Source of the DNA: Moniliella sp. 'wahieum'
Lineage: Eukaryota; Basidiomycota; Moniliellomycetes; Moniliellales; Moniliellaceae
Direction of reading: 5' to 3'
Assembly (NCBI GenBank): GCA_003971905.1
Contig: RSEE01000141.1
Span: 1 to 64,000, forward strand
Length of the DNA: 64,000 nt
Positions 1-12,856 of the stretch are shown here, one piece after another. Every line of letters starts with the position of its first letter. Position 1 is the stretch's first letter. The notes beneath the pieces are model-generated. The model made no database searches. It was given only the letters and a program-made list of their open reading frames with translations, and was not told where the DNA came from. The position numbers were made by a program, and so were the translations under genes.

Positions 1-386
1 GGTGAGTCCCCTGGCAGGGCCCGCCTGTGACAGGGTCGTCGTAATTCACGTTTAACCTCTCGTCCACCCCACCGATCCCCTTTGTCCCCCTTTGTCCCCC
101 TCTGGCAGCCTTGTAGCCAGGGCAACGGCAGTGGCGGCGCCTCTCTCGGCATGGATTGAAGGTACACTGTGCGCGAATGTGGTCGTTGGTGCGGCAATGA
201 GGCCGGTGGGGGGCATTTTGAGGGAGTGGAGGGACGCGTCGACGCGACTCTGTCATATGCCCGATCATTGGCGTAGCCCCCACCCACCCGTCACGTGCAG
301 GTGGGGGGCTGTAGGGTTGCACATTTTCTTTGCCTGCTCGAATATGGAACTTAGAGATTATCCACTGATCTCTATTCGGTCACCAT
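1..386. other. No recognisable gene
   Basis: I see no conserved coding stretch. The open frame at 92-394 has no recognisable domain and ordinary random composition. Confidence 0.4.
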
Positions 387-700
387 ATCATTGACAGAGC
401 TTAAGGGTGGGCCAAAAGAAACGCTTTGCCCAAACCAACCTGTCCATCCGGCGTGTGTTGCTTGTTAGGGCCTACTTCGTTTAGGGAACCAGGGGAATTG
501 CCAGAAGATCAGGACCCTCTGGTGCCCGCAATCGGTTCTCATACCCGGGGTAGCGACTGTGGATACGGATGAACGTGGTAGACAACCGTGCGGTGAACTA
601 TCTCCACTCAGACGGTGGTTAATTCCTTGCAGTTTCGAAGTATCTTGCCCATCGTTTTGGTAGCTTTTAGTATTCTCGCGGCCAAAACTCAAGAGAAATG
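387..700 (-). mobile_element. Old 5'-truncated copy of retroelement tail
   Basis: Read on the minus strand, this stretch aligns with the 3' end of the retrotransposon at 17039-17347. Shared blocks include the terminal sequence that reads ATTGACAGAGCTTAAGG on the plus strand, and 'ACGGATGAACGTGGT' near 575-590. It is clearly more diverged than the copy at 30841-31157, with many scattered substitutions and small indels, so it is an older insertion. It stops near 700, which corresponds to roughly 300 bp of the element's 3' end. That is the pattern of target-primed reverse transcription with 5' truncation. Confidence 0.75.
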
Positions 701-839
701 GATAATTGGTTACGTCCCTCGTAATTAACGTTCTGGTCGCATTCTGTCTGTTCCACAGGCTGAAGCAGCGTGTTCTCTCTCAGCATTCCAAGGGGATGAC
801 GGTCCTCTCATTTTAACAATACGTATTCTATAACCTCAC

Positions 840-1015
840 CGGCGTGGAATGTAGAACGGCGGGACGGCGACCAAGGTGGGGACGCTGGAACGATAAAGAT
901 GGAAGGGTGGTTAAAGTGCAACGATGGAACGGTGGCTACGGTGCCGATGGTGGCTCAGTCCAACAAGCTGGGACGAAACCCCCAGAAGACTCGGCCGTCG
1001 GGCCGGGGGTCTCCA
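840..1015. repeat. Repeat segment shared with 31290-31440
   Basis: Blocks such as 'GGTGGCTACGGTG' and the later 'CAAGCTGGG(A/G)CGAA' followed by a 'GGCCGG..GGTCT' stretch occur in the same order at 31290-31440. Both copies lie about 150 bp beyond the break of a retroelement tail copy in the same orientation, so the tail and this segment look like one composite repeat unit. Confidence 0.5.
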
Positions 1016-2971
1016 CGTTATCATTATTGGGAATTCAGACCCTATTTGTTCTTCCAGGTGCCAGAGTGCGATTCTGGAGCACTCGGCGATCATATGGAGC
1101 CGCTGTAAAGACAGGGCATGCCAGCGACGTGAAGAGCCATAAGTTTTCAAGCGAAGCCAGAAGGGAAGGGAGATAGCAGAGCAAAAAAGAGGGAGATGGA
1201 ACGAGCACGACGGGGTGCGCAATCTGTGAACGGAGCTCTTCCGCCTGGGTAGGCGAGCGTCACCGATCAACTGAGAGTTATCCAAGGGGCCTTCGCACCA
1301 CCCTGTAGCATAGGGGTATGTAACTTCAGAAAGGAACCCTTGGTAACCCTGAGGCCAGGGGTAGGATTGATAGCTGTCTTGCCTGGATTTCAGAATTATG
1401 TCACTTTCTGGCTTTAGCAGGATCAGGATTATAGTGGAACATAGTGAAATCCTATAGTATAAAAGAGGGTCCGCAGTGATGTTATAACCGGAATTACAAT
1501 CCATTATGATAATGGACACAGGTCGGACCAGACGTTGCGGTGCATATGCATATGATGTCTGGCTGCATTGTTATGATGGACGCCATATGTCAACACACCC
1601 TTGGTATCACAGGACAATTTAATTTTGTATTGGTGGCTACTACTTTTCACATGTGCACAGCGGGTTGGTTCTTTCCCAGCAATTCTGTGCCTTTAGACGA
1701 AATGATACCTACAAATCTCAGATGTACACGGTCGCTCATTGTACTATTCGAGGATCTTTATTAACTATCGGATCCATAATCTCTCGTTTGTTCATCTTCC
1801 CTAATTGCACCCCTATTTCTTTAAGTCGAGGCAGTATTTACCTGTCGGTAGAGGGAGATCAGTTTCTCGTATTTACGCCATCGAGTACATCCCTGCATAA
1901 TTAAACTGCATCGACGTTTTCGTTAAGGCAGAATCTGATATAATAGCGTTTACAGCCCCCCAGGAAGTGCTATGACACACGTGTGTGAAAATCTACAATG
2001 TAAAGGTGGGCTGCTGGATATGGGGCCATAGCGTGTCGGTGGAATGATGGACAATGGAAAAGTGGAACAGCGGTAGATGGACAGTTGATGGAGCAACGGG
2101 GGCCTTCTTTCGTTTGGAAATCATGCCATAACTTCTGTTGGCTCCTTGATTACCGTGGCCCAGATGAATGAATTGTGTGCCATATTGGTGTCATGCGAAT
2201 AGTGGCCCTGCAGTCGCAGTCTTCTTATTTTGTCGTCGACTCCCTAAGACGAATGAGACCATAGCTGTTATGATCACCATTGCAGTGTATGCTATTTTCT
2301 CCCAGCACATCATGCCCCCCCACTTCAAATGTGCACATTAATTATCTGGGGTACAATTGTGGCTCTATATGTTGGACTTTCTTCTGCTGGGGTAGCCCGA
2401 CTTTCTGCATCTGTTGTATTTGGCCCCTGCGGGTTCCGCACTTAGATGTCTTTCTAATGCCAGTCGGCCTTCCACAATTAACCTCACTCTTGACCGCGCT
2501 CACATGCAAGTGATAGACTCACGAATCACTTTTGAAATGTCGTCAGCGAGACCACATCCGAGGATGTAACTGATCCTGATGATATTATTCTTGATGCCCC
2601 ACTAATCATCTGCGTATATTAGATCTCCAATGAGACAAGTTCCAAAGGAAAAGAAAGATAGATTTGATCTACAGGATGCTCGGTAAAGGAAGTTTTACGA
2701 GCCCAGATAGTAGATAGAGCAGTAATGAGGGAAAGTGGTAAGGTTGCAAGTGTGATATCATTTGGTTGACGTTTCGCTCTAACTAAGGCGGCCATGATCA
2801 GAACAATGAGACGACAGAAAATCAACTATCCTCAGCTATGGTTCCATCGGGGTGCACATGGCGATCGTACTTGTTTTATGTTAGCCTGCATACTAACCAT
2901 GAGATCATTAACAAGCATGCCATACCTTGTCCTCATTGGCAAAACGCAGTGTCGGCCTCGCTTCTACCACA
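1016..2971. other. No recognisable gene, lower-GC stretch
   Basis: This stretch is more A+T rich than the gene-bearing parts of the window. The open frames are short, carry no recognisable motif and overlap each other on both strands. It probably contains decayed repeats, but I could not match it to another part of the window. Confidence 0.35.
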
Positions 2972-3112
2972 GAATGTGAGCACTGAACGTCGTATTCATC
3001 TAAGGAGCTTTTGCGACTGACTCGTCGAGAAGACTGGTGCGAGCTCGGAAGGAATGAAAACTAACTCACGTGACTCATGGTCCGCGCGGTCCTAGGGCGG
3101 ATGTCAACACCC
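2972..3112. repeat. ~140-bp repeat A, copy 1
   Basis: It shares with 12485-12628 the block 'TGAGCACTGAACGTCGTATT', then 'GAGCTTTT', 'CGAGCTCGGAA', 'GGAATGAAA', and 'GGTCCTAGG(G/A)CGGATGTCAACA' in the same order with small indels. After the last block the two copies diverge completely, which sets the 3' border. It has no coding capacity that I can recognise. It could be a nonautonomous element or a fragment of a larger one. Confidence 0.65.
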
Positions 3113-5822
3113 CGTTCATCCGCACGATCAGAAAATATCTTCCAACATCTTTCTGGGCGTATCCTGATCAATAATGATTCCTGATTGGCCGACTCGCACT
3201 TACTCCAACTCATTGGATCTCAACGCTGCCATGTTAATGACTTTCAAAGGCTCCATGCCATGCCCAGTGCCTGGATAATAGCGTTTAATATGCTCCTGGA
3301 TTAAGGGCGTGAATACGAGTTGAAAAACACCTGCGTATATATCTCAACACCGGAGTTTCGAAATCCCATCTTTGGCTTGTTGGCTTAGTCCTATTTGTTG
3401 CCCGGATTCCGCCTCTCCGATCTACTAGCTTTGCTTCTACACCCATACCATCGTCACTGGTTCTTTCCAGTTTCCTATTGTTAACCTAAACCGCTTTGAC
3501 CTATGAGGGCGGTGTATGCGTAACTATATCATTGGGCCCATGGGAAAGGAAACGGAGCGACCATATTTCATGTTTCCTTTCTCCTCCTTCTAACCAACCC
3601 CCTCTCTCTCTCCTGTCTCCTCCCTTCAGACGTTGCTTAAATCACCACGTTGCGTTCACGCCTCACCGATCCTCAGGATCGCAAATGCTAGCTTCCAAGT
3701 CGCATTCTAGCAGTTTTGGAGATGCTGTTGGTGATGTTTTGGATAAGGTTCGAAGACGTTTAAGCAACTTGCCCGTTGTCTGCTGTATAGGCATCATGGC
3801 CCTTGCATGCCAACTCCTGTCAAAAGTTTATGTAGCCTCTCAGGTCTCGCATTCAGGTACCACGGGCCTCACCCCTTACCCGGTGCATCATTTTGCATGC
3901 CAACTTCCGCAAGTACCCATGATTGAGTATCAATCGCGAGCATATCTCTCGTATCTCCGTCTATTATCACCGGATCACCTCTACTTCCGTCGCTATCGTT
4001 AACTCAACCAAACACTCGCCAATCTCCTAGTAGACTTGTGAGAGTGTGTCACCGGGCAACTTATCTTCCAGGCTGCGGAGATCCTCCGCGGCCAGTCATG
4101 ATCGCATATGCTCGATCGGTACGTTGCGCCCATCCTGTTGCTTTACCGCACATCCCCCTTTCCTCCCTTGGCTCCGTCACCACTAAGCTTTGTACGAATA
4201 TTAGGACTCGCGTTGATCGTACTAGGTGAACAAGCCCACCGTTAACTGAAATAGCGCAGTCTGCTCTTCAGATATATACACGCACACCGTTTGATTCCGC
4301 ATTCGGCCGATGCGGCGTGAGTCGCCTTGTCCAGCCGCCTCCACTCCCTTGTCATTACTCTCGCGTTTCTCTCCCTATCTTTCTCTATCCTGACTCGGAT
4401 TCTCGGCCTATCTACAAAACCGACAATAAATCGTCTCTTCTCCGCACGCGCTCATCTACAAATCTCAAACACTACATTTGGGTTCGACCCGGTTTCTCGC
4501 CTCGTTTCTCGTCTGGGGTCCGCGTGCCCTTAACCCTCGCCTCATCTTTCATCTCGTGCCTTTCGTGCTTAGTCCTCACTTCTTCCCCTTGACTTGTTTC
4601 CCCTTTTCGCTGTGAATCAGTTGGTCTTTCCTTTGCTCCCCTTCTTTTCTATGAAGCCTGCCTGTTCTTAGATGCAAGTGTGATGGCCCAAAAGGCTAAC
4701 CCTTTCCCCCTCGCCCTTCTTCTAGGCGAACTCCACTCTAGAGGAACCACCCTTCCGATTAGCTCGCTTGCCCTCGCTTGCCCATCGGACCTCTCCACTT
4801 TCTCGTCCGGCCCCTGACGCGCAACCTCCTTGCAGATGCTGCCTGGCTCTACCCGACGAACAGCAAAGCACTACTCGCGACCCTCCTACGTTCACACCAG
4901 TGTGCCTCGGACTTTGGATATGCGACGCGTCCAGTCCCTCCGTGGGTCTTGTCTCCGATGAGCAGGGAAGTTATCCGCCTGGGAAGCCAGCAACCCCGTT
5001 ACACCCGTGCCTTACCCGGAAATACCTGGACCCCCTCAACTCTTGACAACCTACGCATCACCCTGCTCATGCTCAGGCCTTGACAGTGGAGAGTCTGATG
5101 TCGGAAAAGTGGCCCTTCGTAGGCAGCCACTCAACTACTAGAGAGGGTCTCCCTCAGCTCTAGCACATTCCCTCGGTCGGCCAGGATCTAAAGCCGGACA
5201 TATCGTGTTAGTCATCTCTCCCGGTCTTACATGGTCAAAACCAAGAGAATATAAAGTCACGAAGGAGTATACGACCTAGAACATCACATGAATTTGTTGC
5301 GACAAGACGGCAGGAATATACCCGGTCCAATCGTAGTAACCGTAGGTGGAAAAGGGGCTGTGAGGTTTTTGCAGGAGACCAAAACGGAGGGGTGATGAAA
5401 TGAAGTCGGCCGACATGAATAAAAGAGGAGTAAACGGGTAAGAGAGGATGGCCATATGCCAGCAGTATTAACGCCCAGGAAGAGCTCAAAGAGCAGCAAA
5501 TGAGAATGGTGATCAAATTGCTAAGGCGGTGGCGAATCCAAGTCATCATGGAGTCGGAAACGCCACGTCAGAAAACCACACGCGCATCACACATGATGTC
5601 ACTCGGAAGTTACCTTGGCCATAAATGACCAGAGGTCAACAAGCAGTCGAATGAAAGAGATTCAAAGGCTCAAGCTTCATTTGAGCCCACAGGTTTTGAA
5701 GCACGCTTGAAAGAGAACCAGCCCAGCGCTCGGCGGCACCCCTGAATCGGATTGAAGGAAATGTTGCTGCGTTTAGTGAGCCAGAAGATGGGGAAGCAGG
5801 CCATGCCTGAAGCAGCGATCTG
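3113..5822. other. No recognisable gene; pyrimidine-rich stretches
   Basis: The plus strand is C/T rich over parts of 3580-3640 and 4310-4650. The longest open frame (3496-4002 plus) has one hydrophobic run but no recognisable domain, and I do not call it a gene. The 4768-5083 frames are low-confidence and overlapping. The region lies 3' of the minus-strand ABC transporter. Confidence 0.35.
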
Positions 5823-8800
5823 TCACGACACGCAGGTTAGCCTTCTGTACACAGTATACACACGACTGGAGGATAACGCACAAAGCAAATCAGCACGCCG
5901 AATGCGGTCCAACGGTAATTGAAGGGCATATCTAGAGTCTTGAGGAAATCATCGCCAGTGGCGTACTGGCAGTAGTTACACAAGTCCGTCGCGTTCGGGT
6001 TGTAGATCCTTCCGCCTACCTCGGTAGCCCAAGCTCCAGCGTACTGCCCACATGTTTGTCCTGGCGGGGGCATAAAGTGGAAGAGTTCAGAGCGGGCACA
6101 CACAACTTGTCGATCGTGTAAGATGTTGGCAACCTGGCCTCGGACGTAATGGACGATTGGACTAGCCCAGGAAACTGCCTTCCAGATCCCAGGAAGGAGA
6201 CGGCGAGGAATGAAGCTGTAGAGACATGATCATTAGTCCGGATGAAAGCAGGTCGGGGAATGGAATACTTACACTCCATTGGCGACAAAGAGAAAGGGAA
6301 GGACGAGTGGCACGCCCTGGGACGCAATGGTGGCAGTCGGCGCGCTGCAGGCAATCAGGAGGGAGAAGACCAAAGCATAAACCGACAGAAGAAGCGTCAT
6401 AAGGTAGAAGTAGCCCCGCGCCAAGTGGCCTCGGAGTAGAATGCAATGAAGAACGCTGGGAGGAAACTGGAGTAGGGGTCCATGGTAAGCGTACGGTGTC
6501 CAGACCCATAGTAAGAGAGAGGAAGATAACGTACTAGACGGTGGAAGTCAGGATAGCGAGTGGGAGAGCGAGCGCAATCATGCTCACAATGAGCACCCAC
6601 CAAGCATAAACCTTGCTTTTGTCCTCACGAGCATCAAAAATATCGGTCTGACCGAACCAGCGAGCGAGGATGCTGTTGACGTAAACCGGGACAGAAAGCA
6701 TGATCAAGAGGACAAGGAAGGCCGCCCCTTGCATCCCATGCACATTCCAGTCCATATGAGCGTAGACGGAGGAACCGACAAAACCCGTCAGAATGTATCT
6801 GTAGAAAAGGAAAAAGGGTGTGAGCCAACAGTGAACAGTGAATCGAATTCGCAGAGATAGGAAACATACGAGAAAATGAGCGAGTATGTAAAGGAACCGT
6901 CGCGGTAAGCATCCTTGTATTGCCGGATGACCACTTCCCGAATCTGGGTCAAGGCTGGGGCAGCGAATTCGCCGGCCAACTCGAGGTTGACCGCGTCTCC
7001 GGCGAACTTGCTGCGACGGGCATTCGTTTGTTCGATAATTGTTTCCACCTCGCGCCGTTCAGGACTGGCGTCCCAAACCAAGGCCCAGTGACCTGTGGGG
7101 TCGCGTGTGGTCGCCGTCAACTCCAGAATATATTCAGCGACATTGTCATTGGGTCCACAAGGAGGTGCATGAGCACGCTCGAAATAGGAACGAATCTTGT
7201 TGCTGTTGCGGGCCATGGCCAAGCCTTCGTCTTTGCTGTTGACCACACCCTGGTCACCAATCGGGCCATTATACACTACCCGCCCACCCTTTTGGAGAAG
7301 AAGACACCGGTCAAATTGCTGGAACAGGTCTTCACTGGGCTGGTGGATGGTGCAAACAATGGCTTGGCCGGACTGGGCTAAACGGCGGAGCACGCGACAG
7401 ATGGCTGCAGCACCTGCCGAGTCCAGGCCGCTTGTAGGCTCGTCCAGGAAGAGAGCTAGCGAAGGCTTGGCGGCAAGCTCAACACCAATTGTCACTCGTT
7501 TGCGGCGCTCAATGCTCAGACCGGCGCCCGGCTCGCCAATCAATGCATCCTCCAAATCCTCCAGCTCAAGAAGACGCAAGATCTCGTCCACATCGCGCAT
7601 CTTTTGAGCATGCGGAACGGAGTGTGGCTGCCGCAGCACGGCCGAGAACGCAATTGCTTCCCTCACCGTCTGAGTCGGGAGATGGATGTCATCCTGCATC
7701 ACGAACCCAACCGTCTTTCCAAAGGATGCATGCAATGGACCCCCGTCAACCTCCACATTCCCTTCCAGTTTCCCAAAGTTGATCCGTTGGGCAATAGCGT
7801 TCATCGCTGTGGTCTTTCCAGCACCCGAAGACCCCATCACTGTCACAAAAATCGCGTTAGCTTTCCGCTCCACACAAAAATGTGGGCACGTATGGGCACA
7901 AGACAAATACGCACAAGCAATCATTTCTCCAGGCAGCGCCAAGCCAGAAACTTGATGCAACAGTTCCCTTCCATTGTCAAGGGTGAGGTTGAGACCGCGC
8001 CAAGACAGAACAGGATGGTCGTCGAAATTCGTCTTCGGAGAAGGCATAGATTCAGGGTCGTGCACAGATGAGGGACACTGGGTCGGTACCGGTGTACTGT
8101 CGTTATCCGAAATGGAAGACGAGTCCTTCTCGTCCTTCTCCGAAGGTTTCGGCTTAGCGCGGCGAATGGCCTGCTTGGCCCGTTTAGTACGGGCAAAGAC
8201 AGTGACTGAGACACCGCTTCCCCAAGATATTGTCTCGGAGGCAACAAGATTGACCAACAATATAGTGCGGAGAATGCACAAGAAATCCCAATGGCTCGTC
8301 CAAGGTTGTTCATTTTGTAACCATAAGCCGCCTGTAGGTAGCTCTTACCCGGCACCACAATCTCCCCGGTCGACTGCCAGCCAAGAGACAGGTCTGATAC
8401 CGAGCGTCACGGAGCTCTGAGAAAGGGGCAATATCAGCGGGCACGCAGGGAATATTTTCCCTGAAGTTGTTGGCCAGCAAAGCTTCAAGAATGTATGCCA
8501 CATTGCCGACGTATGACAACCACACAACCCAACCCATCTCACGGCGCGGCTGGATGTAGCCACTGAAGATGAAGACGACGTTAAGCGTCAACCCGCACCA
8601 TCTGATCACGCAGATCATGTTAGAAGAGTTAGTCCCAAAATTCCTGAGAATGACCCAACGGAGCATAAGGATCCAGATACTTACCGGATGGCCTCGCTGA
8701 AGCCAGGAGATAATGCACAACAAGCACGGTACATTTGCATGAGTGTGTAGGTACCAAAGAAAGTCAAAAGCCAAAAGAGTGCCCATGCCTCGCCTGTTAC

Positions 8801-10762
8801 GCGCAGATGAGACATGAAGTATAGCAAAACTAGGGCACGAAAGAATTAGTACGCAACACGCGTAAGTAGTTAACAGATGAGGGTAACCAACGTACTGCAA
8901 AATGGGGTAACGAGCAGGAAGATGTAAAGGACATCGGTGATGGCACGGGCAATGACGGTAGCAGAGGGTCGTGCGAATCCAAAACGTTTGTGGCGGTCGA
9001 GAATGGTGCGACCTTTGACGGCAACCCAAACTTCTGAGAGAATTGTCCATCCGACAAAGACCGAGGAAAAAGCAAGGGAACTTGTAGCGATGAATGCGCC
9101 TTCCGAATCGTTTTTCGCATTCCAGAAGATCGACCCAATATATAGGGGCACGATTGTAGCGGTGAGAATCTGTACTAACAAGTCCCACCGGTTGGCCCAC
9201 TTCAGTAGCAGCTCACGGCGAATCACCGCGTCAACTTGCTTCCAAAACGGACGGTAAAGTTGCTGGTCTTGCGCACCCCGTTGTTCTTCTCACAACGGAC
9301 ATGTTTCTTGAGTCCATCCGCTTCTTGCATCTGTCCTGCTTCAATCGCACCGAGGTAGTCTGCATGCTGACCCTGGAGCTGGGCATAGAGCGGACTAGCA
9401 ATCCAGGCAGCCTCACGCGATGCTGCATCCTGCGGCACCCGTCTTTCAAACCCATACCGTACGATCGTCTGTTGCGGATCCGTGACAGCAGTAACAAAAT
9501 CATACGTAGTTTGGCGTGGACCGGCGTAGTAGCCCAAGTCGGTAAAGTATTGGCGCACTTGGTCGCGGGGGCCGTAGTAAATAACGCGTCCATTGTCCAT
9601 GACAGCAATCATGTCAAACTGGGCAAGGATACTTTCACTCACCTGGTACAAAGTGGCAAGGATAGTACGCTGCGACACATCGGCAAACAAGCGGAGCGAA
9701 CGGGCATAGTCCAGCGCCGTGGAGGCATCCAGGCCACGGGTGGTGTTGTCGTTGGCTTGAACCGCAGCACGGGTGATCATCGACTCGGCGATGGTCACTC
9801 GCTTCCGTTCACCCCCGGAGATCCCACGCACCGTCTCGCTCCCAACAATGGTGTCTCGAACGTGGGGTATCCCGAACATATCCAGGTAGACGTTGACCAG
9901 TTGTTCGATAAACTCTTCCCGTGTCTGGCCCCCACGGGTGGAAGACCGAGGTACCTTGGACCGCAGAGCGAACCGCAGGGTCTCGGCGACGGAAAGCTGG
10001 GCAAAGTGATCATCCTCTTCACCCACAAAAACGACCTATGTTACCAGAGTGGCAGTCAGTATACTGTCACAACAATCCCTCGCAAGTCCAGAAGAGAAGA
10101 GACAGGAGGCCAACGTACCTCGCCACGGAATTTGGTCCGAATCTGCTCGGAGGAGAGCCCACCGTAAGTGACATCGCCTCCCGGTGTGACAGAACGATCC
10201 AGCGAAGAAGTGATGGCTTTGAGGAAAGTAGTACATCCGGATCCAGGGCTGCCGAGCACGAGAAGCATCTGTCCCGCACGGAGCAGCCTGTGGTGGGGTG
10301 GATGATGTTAACCATATCCTGGCTGCCAGGTGTAAGCTTGCGGAGGGGAGGTATGAGGGTCGACAGGATGTTCCAAGGATCCTTCCAGACCGTGTTCCCG
10401 ATCGCGATGGGTGTCGTCTTGGCAAACACGCCCCCGGCAACAGCCTTAGCCGGGGCGGAAACGCTCAGGTTGGTCCACGCCACACCCAGCGGCTTGATGT
10501 CGGTGGGCGACTGGTGGCTCTTGGCCAGCAGAAAGTTGCGAAGATTAAAGCCGTCCTCTTTGTCGTTCTCGTCTCCCAGTTCAGCGTCATGGTTGTTTAC
10601 GCCTGCATGGCAGAGAGTTTGAGCAAGATTGCGTGACTCCTGCTCGGCCTCAACTTGCTCAAGATGACGGTGTGCCTGAAAAGCATCCACTGCTTGAGCA
10701 GCGGCTTCGCCCCATGTGCCATCGACGACACTTTCAGTACCCTCGCGTGCCTTTTCACCCAT
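5823..10762 (-). CDS. PDR-type (ABCG) full-size ABC transporter
   Basis: A pleiotropic drug resistance efflux pump expected in the plasma membrane, with two ATP-binding and two membrane domains in the order NBD-TMD-NBD-TMD. NBD1 has the PDR-type Walker A 'GSPGSGCTTF' (near 10230-10256, with Cys instead of Lys, normal for this family), 'ISGGERKR' and 'TRGLDASTAL'. The first membrane domain covers about 9220-8330. NBD2 has 'GSSGAGKTT' (near 7810-7836), 'GLSIERRKR', 'FLDEPTSGLDS' and 'CTIHQPS'. The last domain carries the PDR C-terminal block 'PPPGQTCGQY' followed by a Cys-rich loop and 'GDDFLKTL' (near 5930-6070). The start is the ATG at 10762. A clear intron is 10036-10118, and another interrupts NBD2 just before its Walker A. 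Single-base frame breaks occur, for example just before the NBD1 Walker A near 10290, and the C-terminus is uncertain. Substrates cannot be inferred. Confidence 0.93.
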
Positions 10763-12484
10763 CGAGTAGATATGGAATAGGGACAGCGATTTCGGATAAA
10801 AGGCTGGGAATTCACTTGGTGCAAGGATATGAACGAAGATGGCTCAGCTTGGCGGTTCAAAAGGAGAAGCGACAGGCGAATGGGCTTTTCCTGGATGGTA
10901 TGCGCTTCAGTATCGGAAGGACAGTTGCACTTTCCTAGTTATATACCTTGCCGCAATAATTGACCAATTAAGATTTAATACACGCTTGGCTACCGGCTAC
11001 CGCGCAAGTCTGGATATAGCGGCGTTAGGCAAGGAGTTAAGCGAGTTATCAGCGCTAGCGCCGTGGTCGCGTGGTCAAACACCCAATCCACTACCCGGGA
11101 ATCTAGCGTAGTGGCTAATACATGTACGAGACCTGACGGGAACCACCGCGGAATTAGCGCAACGCGGTTCTATGTTCGAGTCCTTTCAGATCTTTCAGAC
11201 GAGGGCAAGCGCGAATAGCCTGCGTTATAGCCCCTGTAGTGTGTAGGAATGAGGCGGAGCATGTTGGGGTACGTGCGGAGCGATCGACAGGTGAGGACGA
11301 GGAGTCGATCCCCGAGAGCACTCAGAATCCAGTTTGTCCGTTAGTGCCGGGATAGCTCCGAGCCTCCAATGGGCCAAGGGCCTGTGCACGACAGAGAAGA
11401 GAAGGTAGAGTCACAGATAGAGCTCTTTTGTAGGCTCCTGACGCTAGTAGTCCAATCTTGAGAACACAAGGGAGGAGCAAGGAAAAGGACGATGCGCGAC
11501 GCTATCTGATGGATTCGAGGCGCTCGATGACACCCAGTTTCGCTTACCAGCGACTCGGCCGATAGAACCATGCCAAGTGATGGTGCCATTTCCGACCACA
11601 CACTCTTAGCACGTACTATAGACCGCACGGCGGTGGCACCCCAGGGCTTGGTCAGAGGTGGTTCTCACTCCTGGCACACGGAGATTAGTGGCTATAACAA
11701 CCGCCTTCCCCTCGGAGTATACGCGAACTGAATGCCGGCGAAGCTGTGGGGCCTCTGGCGCCACCGTTTGGTTGAAACAACTGGCTCGTACAAAAGAGAC
11801 TCTAGTTGCATGGATCGAAAGGAACACGTGCATCGTTTAGACCACAACGATGTTACGCGCAATGTTTTTAGAAAAAGTTTCATCCCAGCCTTGAAGCCCT
11901 TGACGTAGTGTCGGGATCAGACTCACTTGATCACGTTCTCTGTCACCAATAAGTTGTCTGGCCCCCTTGATTTGTTCTAGACCCTGTTTTCCCCTTTTGG
12001 ATTGTGCCCCCTCGTTCCCTCCATGTGATTTTAGCTCGCATGTTCTCTTCTTCTCCGAGGCATATATATACCTCGCCTCCTTTCCACTCGATGATATGAT
12101 CCTGGTCCTTTCCCTCATTTCCATCCTGTTACGTAGGCCTTAGTATAGCCCAGGCAAGGGAGACAAAAGGGTGTTATAGTGCGGCTTGGGAGCACCCATG
12201 ATCCTACATGGATCAACTTCAAAAAGCAGTCTCCAGGCAATGCGTGAAGGCAGCGTGGTGAGCCACAAGCCTGCAAGCAACGTTTAAAGGGAAACGGAGA
12301 CAAGAGGGAGAGGATGATGAGGGAGATGGAAAGCAAGCTCGCTCCAATGTCCAAATTCTGCATCCTGTGCTATATAACTCGCTCTCCATTTTCCCATTTG
12401 CTCTTGTGCCTTGGCTGGTTTCTCTGGTTTCCTCATATGGTGGTATATGAGAGCACCGCGACTGTCGACCTCGCTATATGCCAC
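10763..12484. other. Upstream region of the transporter; no gene seen
   Basis: The first few hundred bases must hold the promoter of the ABC transporter, but I recognise no specific operator. The open frames here (for example 11341-11628 minus and 11837-12124 minus) show no domain. A short AT motif at 12061-12070 could be a TATA box but has no gene attached. Confidence 0.35.
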
Positions 12485-12628
12485 AGGATGTGAGCACTGA
12501 ACGTCGTATTGGACTAAAGAGCTTTTCTGCGACTGAATCGTCTGGCAGAAAGACTGACGCGAGCTCGGAAAGGAATGAAAGCGGACTCCGTTGTGACTCA
12601 GGCTCCGCCCGGTCCTAGGACGGATGTC
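12485..12628. repeat. ~140-bp repeat A, copy 2
   Basis: This is the second copy of the repeat at 2972-3112. It runs directly into a retroelement tail fragment that starts at about 12629, with the junction at 'GCGACGCCTTTGGAACGCC'. The retroelement at 13.6-17.3 kb does not contain repeat A, so the two are joined only here. Confidence 0.65.
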
Positions 12629-12772
12629 AACAGCGACGCCTTTGGAACGCCAGGAGAAGGAGCTGCTTCGGCTGCTGGAGCAAGCAGAGGCGCTAACAAG
12701 CAGCACACCCAAGGTGAACGGGTCGATTTAGCCGTAGCGTTTCCCTGTCTCAGCCTTAAGCTTTGTCAATGA
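12629..12772 (+). mobile_element. Internally deleted retroelement tail fragment
   Basis: The first ~75 bases match the retroelement at 16935-17005 and encode the same 'LLRLLEQAEA'-type peptide. The last ~60 bases match its 3' terminus at 17290-17347, ending in 'CCTTAAGCTTTGTCAATG'. About 290 bp in between are missing, which suggests an internal deletion or recombination. The fragment ends 85 bp upstream of the tRNA-Leu gene at 12857. Confidence 0.75.
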
Positions 12773-12856
12773 TATGGATGCAGAATAGAGATGGGATCTG
12801 CCAGTCATATTTTTGACCATTCCTGATTCGACTATGGGTTGGACTACATTCCGTCT

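Noticed and set aside
387..1015. Repeat-induced point mutation of the old retroelement copy
   Set aside because: Compared with the younger copy, substitutions are mixed and not dominated by C-to-T or G-to-A; I see no clear RIP signature.
9301..10167. 288-codon plus-strand open frame
   Set aside because: Antisense to NBD1 of the ABC transporter, whose motifs on the minus strand are unambiguous.
11165..11185. Possible tRNA T-arm (GTTCGAGTCC)
   Set aside because: No matching acceptor or anticodon stem around it.
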